From Cristatella mucedo (taxonomy: Eukaryota; Bryozoa; Phylactolaemata; Cristatellidae): a stretch of 64,000 nucleotides of DNA. The stretch covers positions 406,001 through 470,000 of the forward strand of contig WPIO01000158.1 of NCBI GenBank assembly GCA_009760855.2, written 5' to 3'. A program made the translations under genes and the position numbers. Shown one piece after another: positions 12,095 to 22,250 of the stretch. The notes beneath the pieces were generated by a model. The model saw only the letters and a program-made list of their open reading frames with translations, had not been told where the DNA came from and ran no database searches. Numbering within the stretch: the stretch's first letter is position 1; the number at the start of each line of letters is the position of its first letter.

Positions 12095-12366
12095 TAAAAA
12101 CACCTATTTAGGACAGCATTTAGTGGGTCCCTGTGATTCGTCCTTGATGTGCTTATGCGTGCTGACACTGTGCATGCTGCCACTAACCACATTTGCATGC
12201 TGACCCTGTGCATGTCACCCCTAACCATGTTATTCATTTTGTTTGTTTTTCAAACATGATTTTACTTACCATTCAATTGCATTTCCCTTAGCAGCAAATG
12301 TAAAGCGCCTAGAAAGAGATTAAGTTCTCTGAGGGTGCTTTATCAAGTACATTATTATTATTATTA
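12095..12366 (+). mobile_element. LINE 3' fragment 2 of a head-to-tail trio
   Basis: It begins directly after the ATT tail of fragment 1 with the CACCTATTTAGGACAGC block and runs through the 3' untranslated region and stem-loop to another ATT tail. Confidence 0.85.
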
Positions 12367-12765
12367 TTACCAATACCTCGTACAAACCTCAAATCCTTTG
12401 GAGACCGTGTATTTAGTTCGCATGTTCCCAAAGCCTGGAACTCACTCCCGACTTGCGTCAGAACATCCCCTGACTTGACCACATTTAAAAAGAACTTGAA
12501 AACGCCTATTTAGGCTAGCATTTAGTAGGTCCCTGTGATTCGTCCTTGATGTGCTTATGCGTGCTGACACTGCATGCTGCCACTAACCACATTTGCATGC
12601 TGACCCTGTGCATGTCACCCCTAACCATGTTATTCATGTTTATCAAGCATGATATTACGCACCATTCAGTCGCGCTTCCCTTTGCAGCAAATGTGAAGCG
12701 CCTAGAAAGAGATTGAGTTCTCTTAGGGCACTTTATCAAGTGCATTATTATTATTAGTATCATTA
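12367..12765 (+). mobile_element. LINE 3' fragment 3 of a head-to-tail trio
   Basis: It begins directly after the ATT tail of fragment 2 with an ATACCTCGTACAAACCTC block (peptide IPRTNLKSFGD in the family) and again ends in the stem-loop and ATT repeat. Confidence 0.85.
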
Positions 12766-12769
12766 CCTA

Positions 12770-13260
12770 AGTTATTCCAGAGAAGGTCGTTACACACGAA
12801 GCAGTGCTGAGTCTGTGAGTGACTAGCTCTAAAACCAAACTGGCTTTTGCTTGCTAGGTTTGAATTGCAGTGTACGAGTTGAGTTGGTCTGCCAATACTG
12901 GTTCCAGTGTTTTTGGTAGGAACTGTAGTGGGGAGACTTGGCAGAAGTGACTTAAGTTCTCTTGGTCCAGTGTAGCTTTCTTAATTAGTAGCCAAGCAAC
13001 AGCCGATTTGCAAAGTGCAGGGGCAAGACCTTAAGCAAAGGACGTATTTACTATATTAGTTATGCATTGCAGCAGTAGATCAATGCATCTTTCAAGTAGG
13101 ACAGTAGGAAAAGGGTCTAGAGTACTAGCAGTCTTCTCTGACCGGGAGATGAGTTTCAGGATAAGGTCACTCGTGGCAGCCTCAAATTCAGACATTGAGA
13201 TGAAGCATTGAATCGAGGGAGAGGGCATGTAACTGAGGGAGTGGAGTCCAATCAAAATGT
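12770..13260 (-). mobile_element. LINE 5'-ward part, continuation of 9974-11532
   Basis: The minus strand encodes the region before the RT palm: a peptide like LDPFPTVLLERCIDLLLQCITNI at 13040-13130. This matches the L2-type SLDPIPT...LLK-C-D-LLP-ITNI motif that precedes NYRPVS. The ends at 11532 and 12770 belong to adjacent LINE positions, so one element was split. Confidence 0.8.
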
Positions 13261-15240
13261 TGTTACCTTAGGCATAGTCTCGTATCTTTTAAACGGGACT
13301 TTGAAACTCATCTCCCCTGGCGTTTGCATACAGGCATTCACAGATAGCAAACAAATGGAATGATCAATATGGAGCTTGACTCCGGTCATACTAGCATCAC
13401 GAATAATCAATAACTTGATGTGGAAACTCAAACTTCCTTGCAGAGAGAATAATAGAGCAAATTAGGATTCCAGTAGAAATGGCTGCATAGGTCCCGACTC
13501 ATGATATTGCTATAAACGAGCCACCAAGGACTATTTTCGCTTGGAAACCAATGACAACGTGGAATATTTAAGGGAGAGAAATCAGCGAGGAAACATAGTG
13601 AAACATTGCTTGCAATAAGTCGTGACTTGGGTGAAGAATCTGATAGCTGCGTTACCCGTGCAGTACAAACATACTACGTAGACAAGAAGTACTAATTAAC
13701 TGAGAACTGTGTTGCTGGGCAGGAGAGGTTTGGGCTAATAATTCTACATTAAATGGATTCGTAAGAAATTCAGGTCGAAATTTGGGGTTCGCAGATTTAT
13801 GACGGCGTTCCAGAAAATGACACGACTGTATTAATAATAATGTAAAAATAATAATTTGTTATAGCACCCTCAGAGAACTCGAATCTCTTTCTAGGCACTT
13901 TATATGCAGTTTTTGTACATGCATAGATGTCGATGTTGCTCATCAAGAAATGTAGATTTTTTAGATGAATAAATGTACATTGTTGTACATGAAAAAATAA
14001 GACACTCCCTTATAATAAGCTCCTGTGCGTTTTTAAAGGGAAAGTCAAGAAATACTTTTAAAACTGGTCCGACAATCGAATTTTTGTTTATGGAATCTTT
14101 CAAAAGACAAATGTGTTAGAAATGTGATCGGAAGTTCTGACGACTTTGACATAAAAGAAAGTGATTATGCAAACCATGACTAACCCGAATTTAAACCGGA
14201 ATCAAAATATCTACAAATGAAAAAATTTACCGATCCCAGCATTGTATTTGGCTTGCATCCCAACTAGGTGAACCTTGGTAGATCGAGGTACCTTCGTGAA
14301 GCTTGTTGAGTTGCATGCTTGTGACTTTTCAAGTGCTTCATTTCCAGTGTAGCTTTGCATCTTTTAAATTCCATAACTCGGCCATTAATTTACTTATCAG
14401 AGTGAAACTTGAAATAAGAGTTCAGTTCTTTTTGTATACCTCAGCTCCACAATTATTTCTGATTTAGGTGAGCTAGGTTTTTTGCTACATGTCCATGATT
14501 GCTGAAAATCCAACTTCAGGATGTTTGATGACATGTATAGCAAAACCTGCCTACATAGTAACGCTATAAAAATAAAATATATGTATTTATCCCCAATGAG
14601 CAAAAAGTTCTGTGCCAGCACTGTATACCAGCTTATAAAGTCCACGTATCAGCTTAATTAAGAGTTAAGTTTCTCGACTGGATTTGTTGGGTCACCACTG
14701 GAGCTTTGTATTGTGGTTGCTATTTCTCTTAGCTGTTCTTATACCATGCTGCATTTTCTTTTGTTTGTTACAGATTAGTATCTATCGGTTTTCGTCCAAA
14801 ATACTAGCTGGATGTGCTTACCTACGAAGACCTCAGGGTCTATTGGAAGTCCCGAGTTTGCTCGCTTGTGTGTGACAATAAATTGTCGTTTTCTGTAATT
14901 CATCTGACCTTGCACAGCTCTGAAGTGAAGACTAATAAAGCTTTTGAAGCCTCTTGGTTTCCCAAATGCTACTGCTTATGGCTCCGGTGAGTAGTTTTGA
15001 AGTAGCTTTATAGCGGATATCCTCCTCGTTGCAAAGGCATCTATTCGCCAATAATTCGCACAATTATAAAAATGACAAACCTAGCCAAAGAAGCTATTTA
15101 GAAAGCTTACAGGTTGCGGTAGCTAATTATATTTTGAGATTATTTGTTTCCAAGATATTTGATTTTGATTCAGATGAACTGGTTTGGCCTCAACTTTGGA
15201 TTTAATCTTGGAATCGTGATATTACTTATTTGGCTAGGCA
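13260..15240. other. Intergenic DNA with no supported gene
   Basis: AT-rich sequence. A short minus-strand LINE-type tail lies at 13838-13905 (AATAATAATTTG...GCACCCTCAGAGAACT). The other short frames show no domain. Confidence 0.5.
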
Positions 15241-15285
15241 TGCATTATCTGGGTAGTAACTTCTTAGCTGAAAAACACTCTTGAG

Positions 15286-15345
15286 TAGCAATCTTTGTCT
15301 CACGAAACAAAGAGAATGCGAGAATTGTAGCTGAGTCAGCATGGT
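15286..15345 (+). repeat. Dispersed repeat C, partial copy 3
   Basis: It shares TTTGTCTCACGAAACAAAGAG and a GTAGC(A/T)GAGTCAG block with the second half of the copies at 1797 and 10570. Confidence 0.55.
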
Positions 15346-15809
15346 AGTCAAGAAGTGTGTGGCATGGAAGTAGCAGCTTAGGACGACTGGAAATGATGTG
15401 CCATAGTAGGAAACAAGAGAATAGATGTCGTTGCGTAAGAATTATATAAGTCGAGGTCCTCATTCTAGGACCTACAGAGCAAATGCATCTGTCGGCAACG
15501 GTCTTTAAGCGTAGGAATGAAACAGCTGATTTATCCTCCACAGAGGACACGAGGGTATGAGAAGGCTGAAACTGGTGCAGCAGTTCAGCTAGATATGAAG
15601 GATACAAAGATGAACCTTACGGGCCCGAGTAAAATTTGTCCTCTGTTTACTGATCAACCGGGAGCCATCGAAGCTCCTTCAGTGAAGAGTGAACCTTTAC
15701 AAATGAATTATGTTTTAACCTCTCGGATTTGTTGACTAGCCTTACAGTCGTACTCATCACCAGTTGCAGCGGCTTATTGTCTTTAATAGCTAGTTGTTTA
15801 GCAAGCCAA

Positions 15810-15962
15810 TGTAATAATAATAATAATTCATTTATATAGCGCCCTAAGAGAACTTAATTTCTATTCAGGCGCTTCACATATGCCTCGGAGCTCGAGCCCA
15901 CGACCTCAGTCAGACCTTAGTCGGGGCGAGCACCTTAACCACTAAACCAAACCAGCTCGGCG
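15810..15962 (-). mobile_element. SINE family B, near-complete copy
   Basis: Read on the minus strand it starts with a tRNA-like head: GGTTTAGTGGTTAAGG (A-box-like) and GTGGGCTCGAGCTCC (B-box-like). It continues into AAGCGCCTGAATAGAAATT, then AAGTTCTCTTAGGGCGCT, and ends in (ATT)n. The last 65 bp are homologous to the 3' end of the LINE at 29087-30750, including the outer stem AGCGCC/GGCGCT. This suggests mobilisation by that LINE. Confidence 0.85.
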
Positions 15963-16337
15963 TAACGTGGTAGGCAGTCCCGAAGCCTTTACAGTGGTCC
16001 TACGTGATGACTAGCTGTGGAAGTGGTTCTTTTAAATGAAGCTTTCGGACCTTGAGCAAATGTATTAGGACCATGAATACTGAGCGAGTGCCGTCAATTG
16101 GAAGAGCTAAGTTTCCTAGTCCAGCTGCCCTCTTGGTGTGGCCCATGAGTAGGGGCTCGGTTTTATCGTTTTGTTTAGGTAAATTGGCCAACGTCCAGGA
16201 TCAAATGTCTGCAAGGCAAGCGTTCAGTTTATCAGTCCCTACAGCTGATTCTGGTGGTTTATATGCCAATTACAATTGGATATCGTAAGCGTATTTGTGA
16301 TAGCAGGTCCCACGGGCCCGAATCACGTATCGGAAGC

Positions 16338-16600
16338 CCAGTAGAATAATAATACATTTGTATAGCGCCCTTAAAGAATTTTTTTCTAGGCAATCTTTTT
16401 CATTTGCTGCAAAGGAAGCTCGATCAAATGGTTAGTGATAGCATGCTCAATGACGACAAGCATTACATGGTTAGTGGTAACATACACAGGTTCAGCTTGC
16501 AAGTATGGTGAGTGGCAGCATGCACAGTGTCAGCACCATAAGCATACTAAGGACGAATCCGATGGGCTCTCTAAATGCTGTGATGAGTTTTTAGCTTTTT
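16338..16600 (-). mobile_element. LINE 3' end, minus strand
   Basis: On the minus strand the end of the LINE is visible: an ATT-type tail at 16338, the GGGCGCTATACAAATG variant of the stem-loop, and the GCATGCTGCCACTCACC and CTTAGTATGCTTATGG blocks. Confidence 0.75.
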
Positions 16601-17044
16601 GAAAAATAGCAAGTGATCGAAAAGTAAGAGTAAAACTGTACACAAGACTGGGGCTAGGGTACGACAGACCCTGCCCTAGTTCTTCTAGCTATGTGGCTGT
16701 CGTAAGGCTACTGCAAGACCCACGGCCGTTTGAGAACATTTTTTTAACAAAATTGCAACAACGGAACTAAGCAGTACGACTGGAGAACCCTATCAGGGCT
16801 ACATGGCAGGGTACCCGGAATTACAGCGACGCAAGAGTTCATGAGCGCTGAAGGGAAACTCTCGGCTCAAGCAATCTTTGACAGTGACTGTCTCGGTATA
16901 CCGCAAACGATCTCCAGAGGCACAAGTAATTTCGCAACTGAGACTTACGTGTGGAGCGGGTCTCAGCTTGTCGAGGGCACTGGCCCAGGGGGAGTCATTC
17001 GAACGACATACAACGTTCGGACACTAACGACGGGACGAGTACTT

Positions 17045-17215
17045 GGCCCATGGATCGTAGCCCGGTAGGTAAGCGGCTCGCTCTGCATGACCCAGGTCGT
17101 GAGTTCGAGTCCGGCAGTGTACGATTATTTGTCGCCTACTGCAAGCGGCGGTAATAGCCATAATGGCTCTTCTGCCGGCACATAAACGAGGTTGTTAAAT
17201 CAGCTAAGCTTTAGC
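17045..17215 (+). mobile_element. tRNA-derived SINE, family A
   Basis: The head has TAGCCCGGTAGGTAAGCGG (A-box-like) and GAGTTCGAGTCCGG (B-box-like). The body has a GCAAGCGGCGGTAATAGCC block, and the end is GAGGTTGTTAAATCAGCTAA. Confidence 0.8.
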
Positions 17216-17504
17216 TTCAAGGCTCAGTGGCCAGTTTCTGGTAGTCTTCCGTAGCTGGCCGAGTTGCACTCGAACGCCAGTCACCCATCCTTCGGGATGG
17301 AAAGCTGAGCGACGGTAGCACTCGTAGCACCGGGTTCTACGTCTCAACCTTTCGAGCTTGGCCTAAATCTAGGTCGATGCGTGTCTTCGTCCATCCTGTT
17401 TCAAGTCAAAGGCAGGCTTGACCTAGACGACTGACTCCCATCAGTTGACAGATCAAGCACGGCCAGCGCAGCAGCACTATTTTTATCGTTGCTCATTAGG
17501 ATGT

Positions 17505-17665
17505 CGTTGGTCACAGGAGGAGAGCAGTTTCAGTGGAGTGATGTCGCTTGAATCCCGACTGAAATTGTTCTGACAATTCATTCTTTTCAATGCGTCCTAC
17601 AAGCTGCTTAGAAAACAATCTTTTTTGAGAATCATTGACAAAGAAAGGAGAAATGGAGTCTGAGA
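17505..17665 (-). mobile_element. LINE reverse-transcriptase remnant, second lineage
   Basis: A minus-strand frame encodes SKQLVGRIEKNELSEQFQSG followed by FKRHHSTETALL. The family motif is the L2/Rex-like FQSGF-(x)3-HSTETALL just upstream of the RT catalytic region. Its wording differs from the main LINE (FQSGFRANHSTESALL), so this is another subfamily. Confidence 0.7.
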
Positions 17666-17719
17666 CCTTTTTGGTCAAATGATGGCCGATTTGAAAGACT
17701 TTGGAACTACTCTCTATCA

Positions 17720-18660
17720 AAAGAAGCTTAACAGTTTTTAGTTACAACAGGCCTAAGTTTATCCGCTAGTGAAGACCCGAGAAGAAACGAACGGTGGTAT
17801 ACGGACTTCAGGAAACGAGCTCCTTTATTAAGATAGCCACTTCGTATACAGAAATCTCGGAAAATTGCTTTAGCGTAATTGGTTCAACGAAGAAGGCGGA
17901 AAACTTACTGGCCGAGCAGTTATTATGCGGGTAGTGAGACCTGTCAATGTTGGCAAGCCAGTCATTAACAGTCTTACAAACTTGTTTCGGATCCGATTGG
18001 TAGGGCTTCAGTTTTCGAGTGAAAGGCGCCTCGAGTGAAATAGTTCAAACATTCCTATCGGGCAGCAAGTCCTGAGAGCCTTGAAAAAATAAGGGTCCGG
18101 CTCAACCTGTGACGGCAACGTCAGGAATAAATAGCCGTCTGCCGATGACAGGATCGGCGGAACAGCAGTTGGGTTTTCAGCTATTTGAGTGAGGAAACAG
18201 CCAAGATAAGCGACACCTAGCGGTGACGGTTCATTTAAGTGGAAGATTCGCGGTAACCGATTCGAGTACGTCTCTGTCTCGTACGGATGGTACAATGCCG
18301 ATAAAGCTATACTTCTTGCTTCTTCCAACTTAAAAGGATCCCGCCATAGCTGTCTGAGACTCGTGGTCACTTTCAGATTACAGACAATGCACTGAAGGCC
18401 CTCTTGTACTCCACGCGTTTGTTACCTGAATTTTTTTTTATCCTCACTTTGGTGAAGTAACGTGGTAGCATGAACTGGAATTCAGCTATTTCATTACGAA
18501 AAATAAATGGGTATTGGGATGAAACTTACTGGCACGAAGCACAGAAGCGTATGGGTCTCATTCGAAGGCCAAAGGACAATTGACTAATTAATACGTGCAA
18601 GCTTATGACCATGGACAATCGCCGGGAATTTCTTCGTTGCATGACAATGTGGATCTGAGT
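17720..18660. other. Intergenic DNA with no supported gene
   Basis: A 120-codon open frame (18008-18370, minus) shows no recognisable domain. I see nothing else that can be supported. Confidence 0.4.
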
Positions 18661-18661
18661 G

Positions 18662-19075
18662 TGTGCTGACCTAGACGTCAGCTCAGCCTAGACGGTGAGT
18701 CAGGCCTACTGTCGGGCAAGGACTCCATACCACGACCTGTGTCGCCAAGTGCTCAAATCTTACCTTCAGTCTATTTCTGTTTTTTGACCTTGACATACGT
18801 GAGACGTTCTCTGAGCTTTGACAACACTAAGCTCCCGGGTTTCTTATTCTGTCTCTTCATGTTACAGAGTTGTTTGTCGTATGCGACGTTTCTGTTAAGA
18901 GTCGGCCGAGTGTAGCGGCGCTGGGCGGCTTCCTTTGGTGCTCGCTTTTCTCGTTGTCGTCTGCTAGTAGGTCGAGCTTATATTAAGCTCACTTTACTCC
19001 TTTTCGTTCGTTTCCAATTAATTGCTGTGAATACTCTCTGGTCAACAATGGCGAGCGGAAAGCACAGCCCCGTGA
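18662..19075 (+). repeat. Dispersed repeat R3, copy 2
   Basis: It is collinear with 216-600, with about the same order of conserved blocks (CCACGACCTGTGTCG, GAGCTTTGACAACAC, TTTGTCGTATGCGA, CTCTCTGGTCAAC, GGCGAGCGGAAAG). Confidence 0.7.
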
Positions 19076-20120
19076 CGAATCATCGGCACATTCCATGTAT
19101 GCATGCCCATCTATCGCTTACCTAAGGCAGCAGGTGCAGCACGACTCCCGCGTCGGTCGCGCTCGCTCTGGCAGTTGTCCAATACACCCACTCAGCTAGT
19201 CCAAGCTGGTTCAAGCGGAAGCTGGAAAGCACCGTAAGCTCCAGTCGCCACTTCGGGAGACAGCGAAAAGGGTACTACCTACTGCAGAAAGTGCAAGCTG
19301 TGGAATGCTGATGGGAAGTAGGTTGGCATATTTATTTCAAGTGCCAAGAATTGGTTCCGAGTAAGGCCGACGAATTGTTTGTTTAAACTTTTGCAAGAGT
19401 TCGGAAATTAGCGTAGTCGATCTAGAAGCATCAGCGTGCTACATTAACCAGATTACGACTGCAGAAAAATTATTCCCGGTTCCCTAATTATAATTTCAAC
19501 AAACATGCATGGTAATTAATGGTTAGGTGGCTTACTAAACCGAAGTTATATGTAACAGTCTGCGAGTTTCGCTCTGGACTTCGAGTTCGGCAAAAAAAGA
19601 GTCGAGTTGGCGTCGAGCCGAGTTGCTATTTGCTATCACTAGTGCCGGGTGCTGGCAGCTTTCCGTAGCTAGCGAATAGACTGCTCTAAGCAATGGATAG
19701 TAGGGGGCCTGTTGTATTTAGGTGTGGGTGCACTCTGCACGCTGCTGTGCTCGATTACCGTCTGCTTGTGTCGGTGGTGCTCAACATAAAAGTCGCTAGC
19801 CACGATTTCGCTGAAACCGTAGGTGAAGGGTCTCGGCTCGCCCTTTTCGAATGACCGCACTGCATGCAGTAAGCAGTGGGCAGCCTGGATGGCCCGCAAT
19901 TGACGTGCTCTCTGGTGGGCCTAAAAGAGCTCTTGACTATAAGAACGGAGCTGAGAGGGCCTTCGACAAAGTCGTGCTTGAACGACGGTCGCTTTCTTAA
20001 GAGCACGTCACGTCATTGAGAGCATGCGTCGGAGCCTCCGATCGGCGATTGTCCTTTGGTAGAGGAGCGTTGGCGCTGAGCGGCGTAGCTCCTGTAGCCT
20101 AGCTCACCGTCCGACGTCCG

Positions 20121-20202
20121 ACGGTAGCACCAGTCAGCGCAGTAGTCAGTACGGTAGCACCAGTCAGCGCAGTAGTCAGTACGGTAGCACCAGTCAGCGC
20201 AG
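20121..20202. repeat. 30-bp tandem repeat, 2.7 copies
   Basis: The unit (ACGGTAGCAC, then CAGTCAGCGC, then AGTAGTCAGT) repeats without a mismatch from 20121 to 20202. On the minus strand it would encode a repeated CADWCYRTDY, but no gene is supported around it. Confidence 0.95.
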
Positions 20203-20304
20203 CCGCTTATCTTGAAAGTTGACGATTCCCGCGGTGTGCTAAGCAGCCCACAAATGTAGCAACCCCTACAGCGAACTATAAACATCGAGGACCAAAGTAG
20301 GATA

Positions 20305-20432
20305 GCCTGCCTGGGTCATAGCTTAGGAATAAGGTGCTCGCACTTAACAACCCTAGTCGAAGATTCGATTCCAGCAGCACACCAGTCTTCAATGCCTAAA
20401 GCAAGCTCGAGAGTGAGTGTGTGTGTGTGTGC

Positions 20433-20489
<57 letters not shown>

Positions 20490-20545
20490 ATTCGCTCTTC
20501 ACCCTCTACCTAAATTAGGCTGTTGAATCAGCTAAGCCACTACTA
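20305..20545 (+). mobile_element. tRNA-derived SINE, family A, expanded by a microsatellite
   Basis: The head (TAGCTTAGGAATAAGGTGCT; B-box-like AAGATTCGATTCC) and the end signature (TTAGGCTGTTGAATCAGCTA) belong to family A. The middle is replaced or expanded by (GT)n(GA)n at 20417-20486. Confidence 0.7.
20417..20486. repeat. (GT)n(GA)n microsatellite
   Basis: A short GT run is followed by about 25 GA dinucleotides. It lies within a family A SINE. Confidence 0.95.
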
Positions 20546-20547
20546 CT

Positions 20548-20700
20548 GCCGAGCTAGTTTGGCCCAGTGATTAAGTAGTTCACCCCGACTAAGGTTAAGC
20601 CGAGGTCGTGAGCTCGAGCCTCGTGGCACATTTACAGCGCCTGAACGGAAATTAAGCTCTCTTAGGGTGCTATACAAATGAATTTTATTTATTAATTGTT
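20548..20700 (+). mobile_element. SINE family B
   Basis: The head has TTTGGCCCAGTGATTAAG (A-box-like) and GTGAGCTCGAGCCTC (B-box-like). The tail has CAGCGCCTGAACGGAAATT, then AAGCTCTCTTAGGGTGCT, matching the 3' end of the LINE. It lies immediately after a family A SINE. Confidence 0.8.
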
Positions 20701-20999
20701 TACAGGTGTTCATTCCATATTAAACGCATAGTATAAAAAATCTGGTTCCGATTGCTTATAATTTAGCAACCGCTGGTCTTCTCTAAGGCTGTCATATTCT
20801 GGCTGATGTATCCTGCCAGCATTTCAACATACGTACACACAAGATGCCTGCCTTCGTTCTTGGGACCGCTTCGCCTGCACGAATGCTGAATTTATGAAGA
20901 CTAGAATACTATCTGAGGCGGCATAATAGTAATTTATAACCGGCCGCGATTCAGTGGATCTTGTTGGGACATCTCGCACCTCGCTTGTCGCTAGCCCAT

Positions 21000-22250
21000 C
21001 GCTTGCTGCACGCGTACAAGATTGTACAGCCAGTGCGGAGCACTAACAGTTAGTGAGGAGCGTGCGCGAGGCCTACAGGTCTGTCTGTCCGGAGAGACGT
21101 GTGACCGAAGAGCACGCGGCGCGCTGGGGGGGGGGAAGTGGAGGAAAAGACTGCGCTCCCTCGCTCCCCCCTGACGAATGCGTTCGCCCAGGCTCGCAGG
21201 ACTCGGCCGCTCGCCTGCCTACACGCGCCGCCTAGCGGCGGCAGAGTGTCAGTTTGCTGCCGCGTTGCGCCTTGCGGCCAATAGACGCGGCGATGCTGCT
21301 CTGCGAGAATCGAGACTGGGGCAGATCGGAAAATAAAAAAGAGTACTGGGCGCATGACGGGAAGGGCTGCACGCATAACTCGCAGCCGCTCCGACTGCCA
21401 GCGCGCATGCGCGTCCAATCAGCCGCTCGCTCGGCCGCTCAAGCGGTGGCGGTAGACTGTGCTAGGCGGAGGCGCTCTCTCAGTGGCGGCTTCGACTGCG
21501 GCGGCGGCGTAAGCTAGCGACATTTCCGCTCCGTTCGCGATAATGTTGCTGTTTCGCGCTCACTCGGACATTCGCCGTACGCACATCGTGGCGGCGGCTC
21601 TGTCTCTATCAGAGCGGTCGCTCGACGCTCGCGCTCTCCTTCCCGCCCCGCCTCTTGTTCCTGCCGTTTGCGCTGCCCTGCGCGCGTCGTCGCGGCTCTG
21701 ATCATGAGTGCTCTCGCTCTCTCCGCCGTCATCGACTGCATCGACGCAGCTTTAACGCTGCTCCGCTGCTCCGCTCCTTCTTTTCTGCCTCTTGTTTACA
21801 GCGCTGGGACGAGACTGCGTCAGCGCTTTTGCCTATTCACAGAGTTAAATTTGCGTTCACTTTTCCGATCGCCAAGAGCTTTGTTGAAACCTAGCGTACT
21901 CGCTTTAAGTGGCTCGCTTGGTGGCTATTGTTCGAGGGTACATTTGTTGCGCGATCGGCTATCATGAGGTGACTATCTGCTAAAAGAGTCGGGCTCGACA
22001 AGCTAATGCATGAAAAACAAACACTTTCAAAAGCTTTTTACCGCGTCCAGAAAGGGCTTTGTCGCCTCGCAGAAAAGGGGTCTAGGGGGCCTGACATTTC
22101 GCGAGAGGCCATCGCGCGTCGGCGCGGCAACGCCGCGAGGCGGCGCACAAGCAGGCGAGCAAGCTCGCGCGAGCGGGTCGCCGCCCGCACGTGCGGCCAG
22201 CGCGCCGCCGCGGCAGACGTCGTCGTTTCTCCCGACGAGCGGAGCGCGCG
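21000..22250 (+). promoter_or_regulatory. CpG-rich block upstream of the 22-kb open exon
   Basis: GC content and CpG frequency rise sharply from about 21050. Long overlapping open frames on both strands here are explained by the scarcity of AT-rich stop codons. The block could hold the promoter and 5' leader of the exon at 22251, but no transcription start can be placed. Confidence 0.4.
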
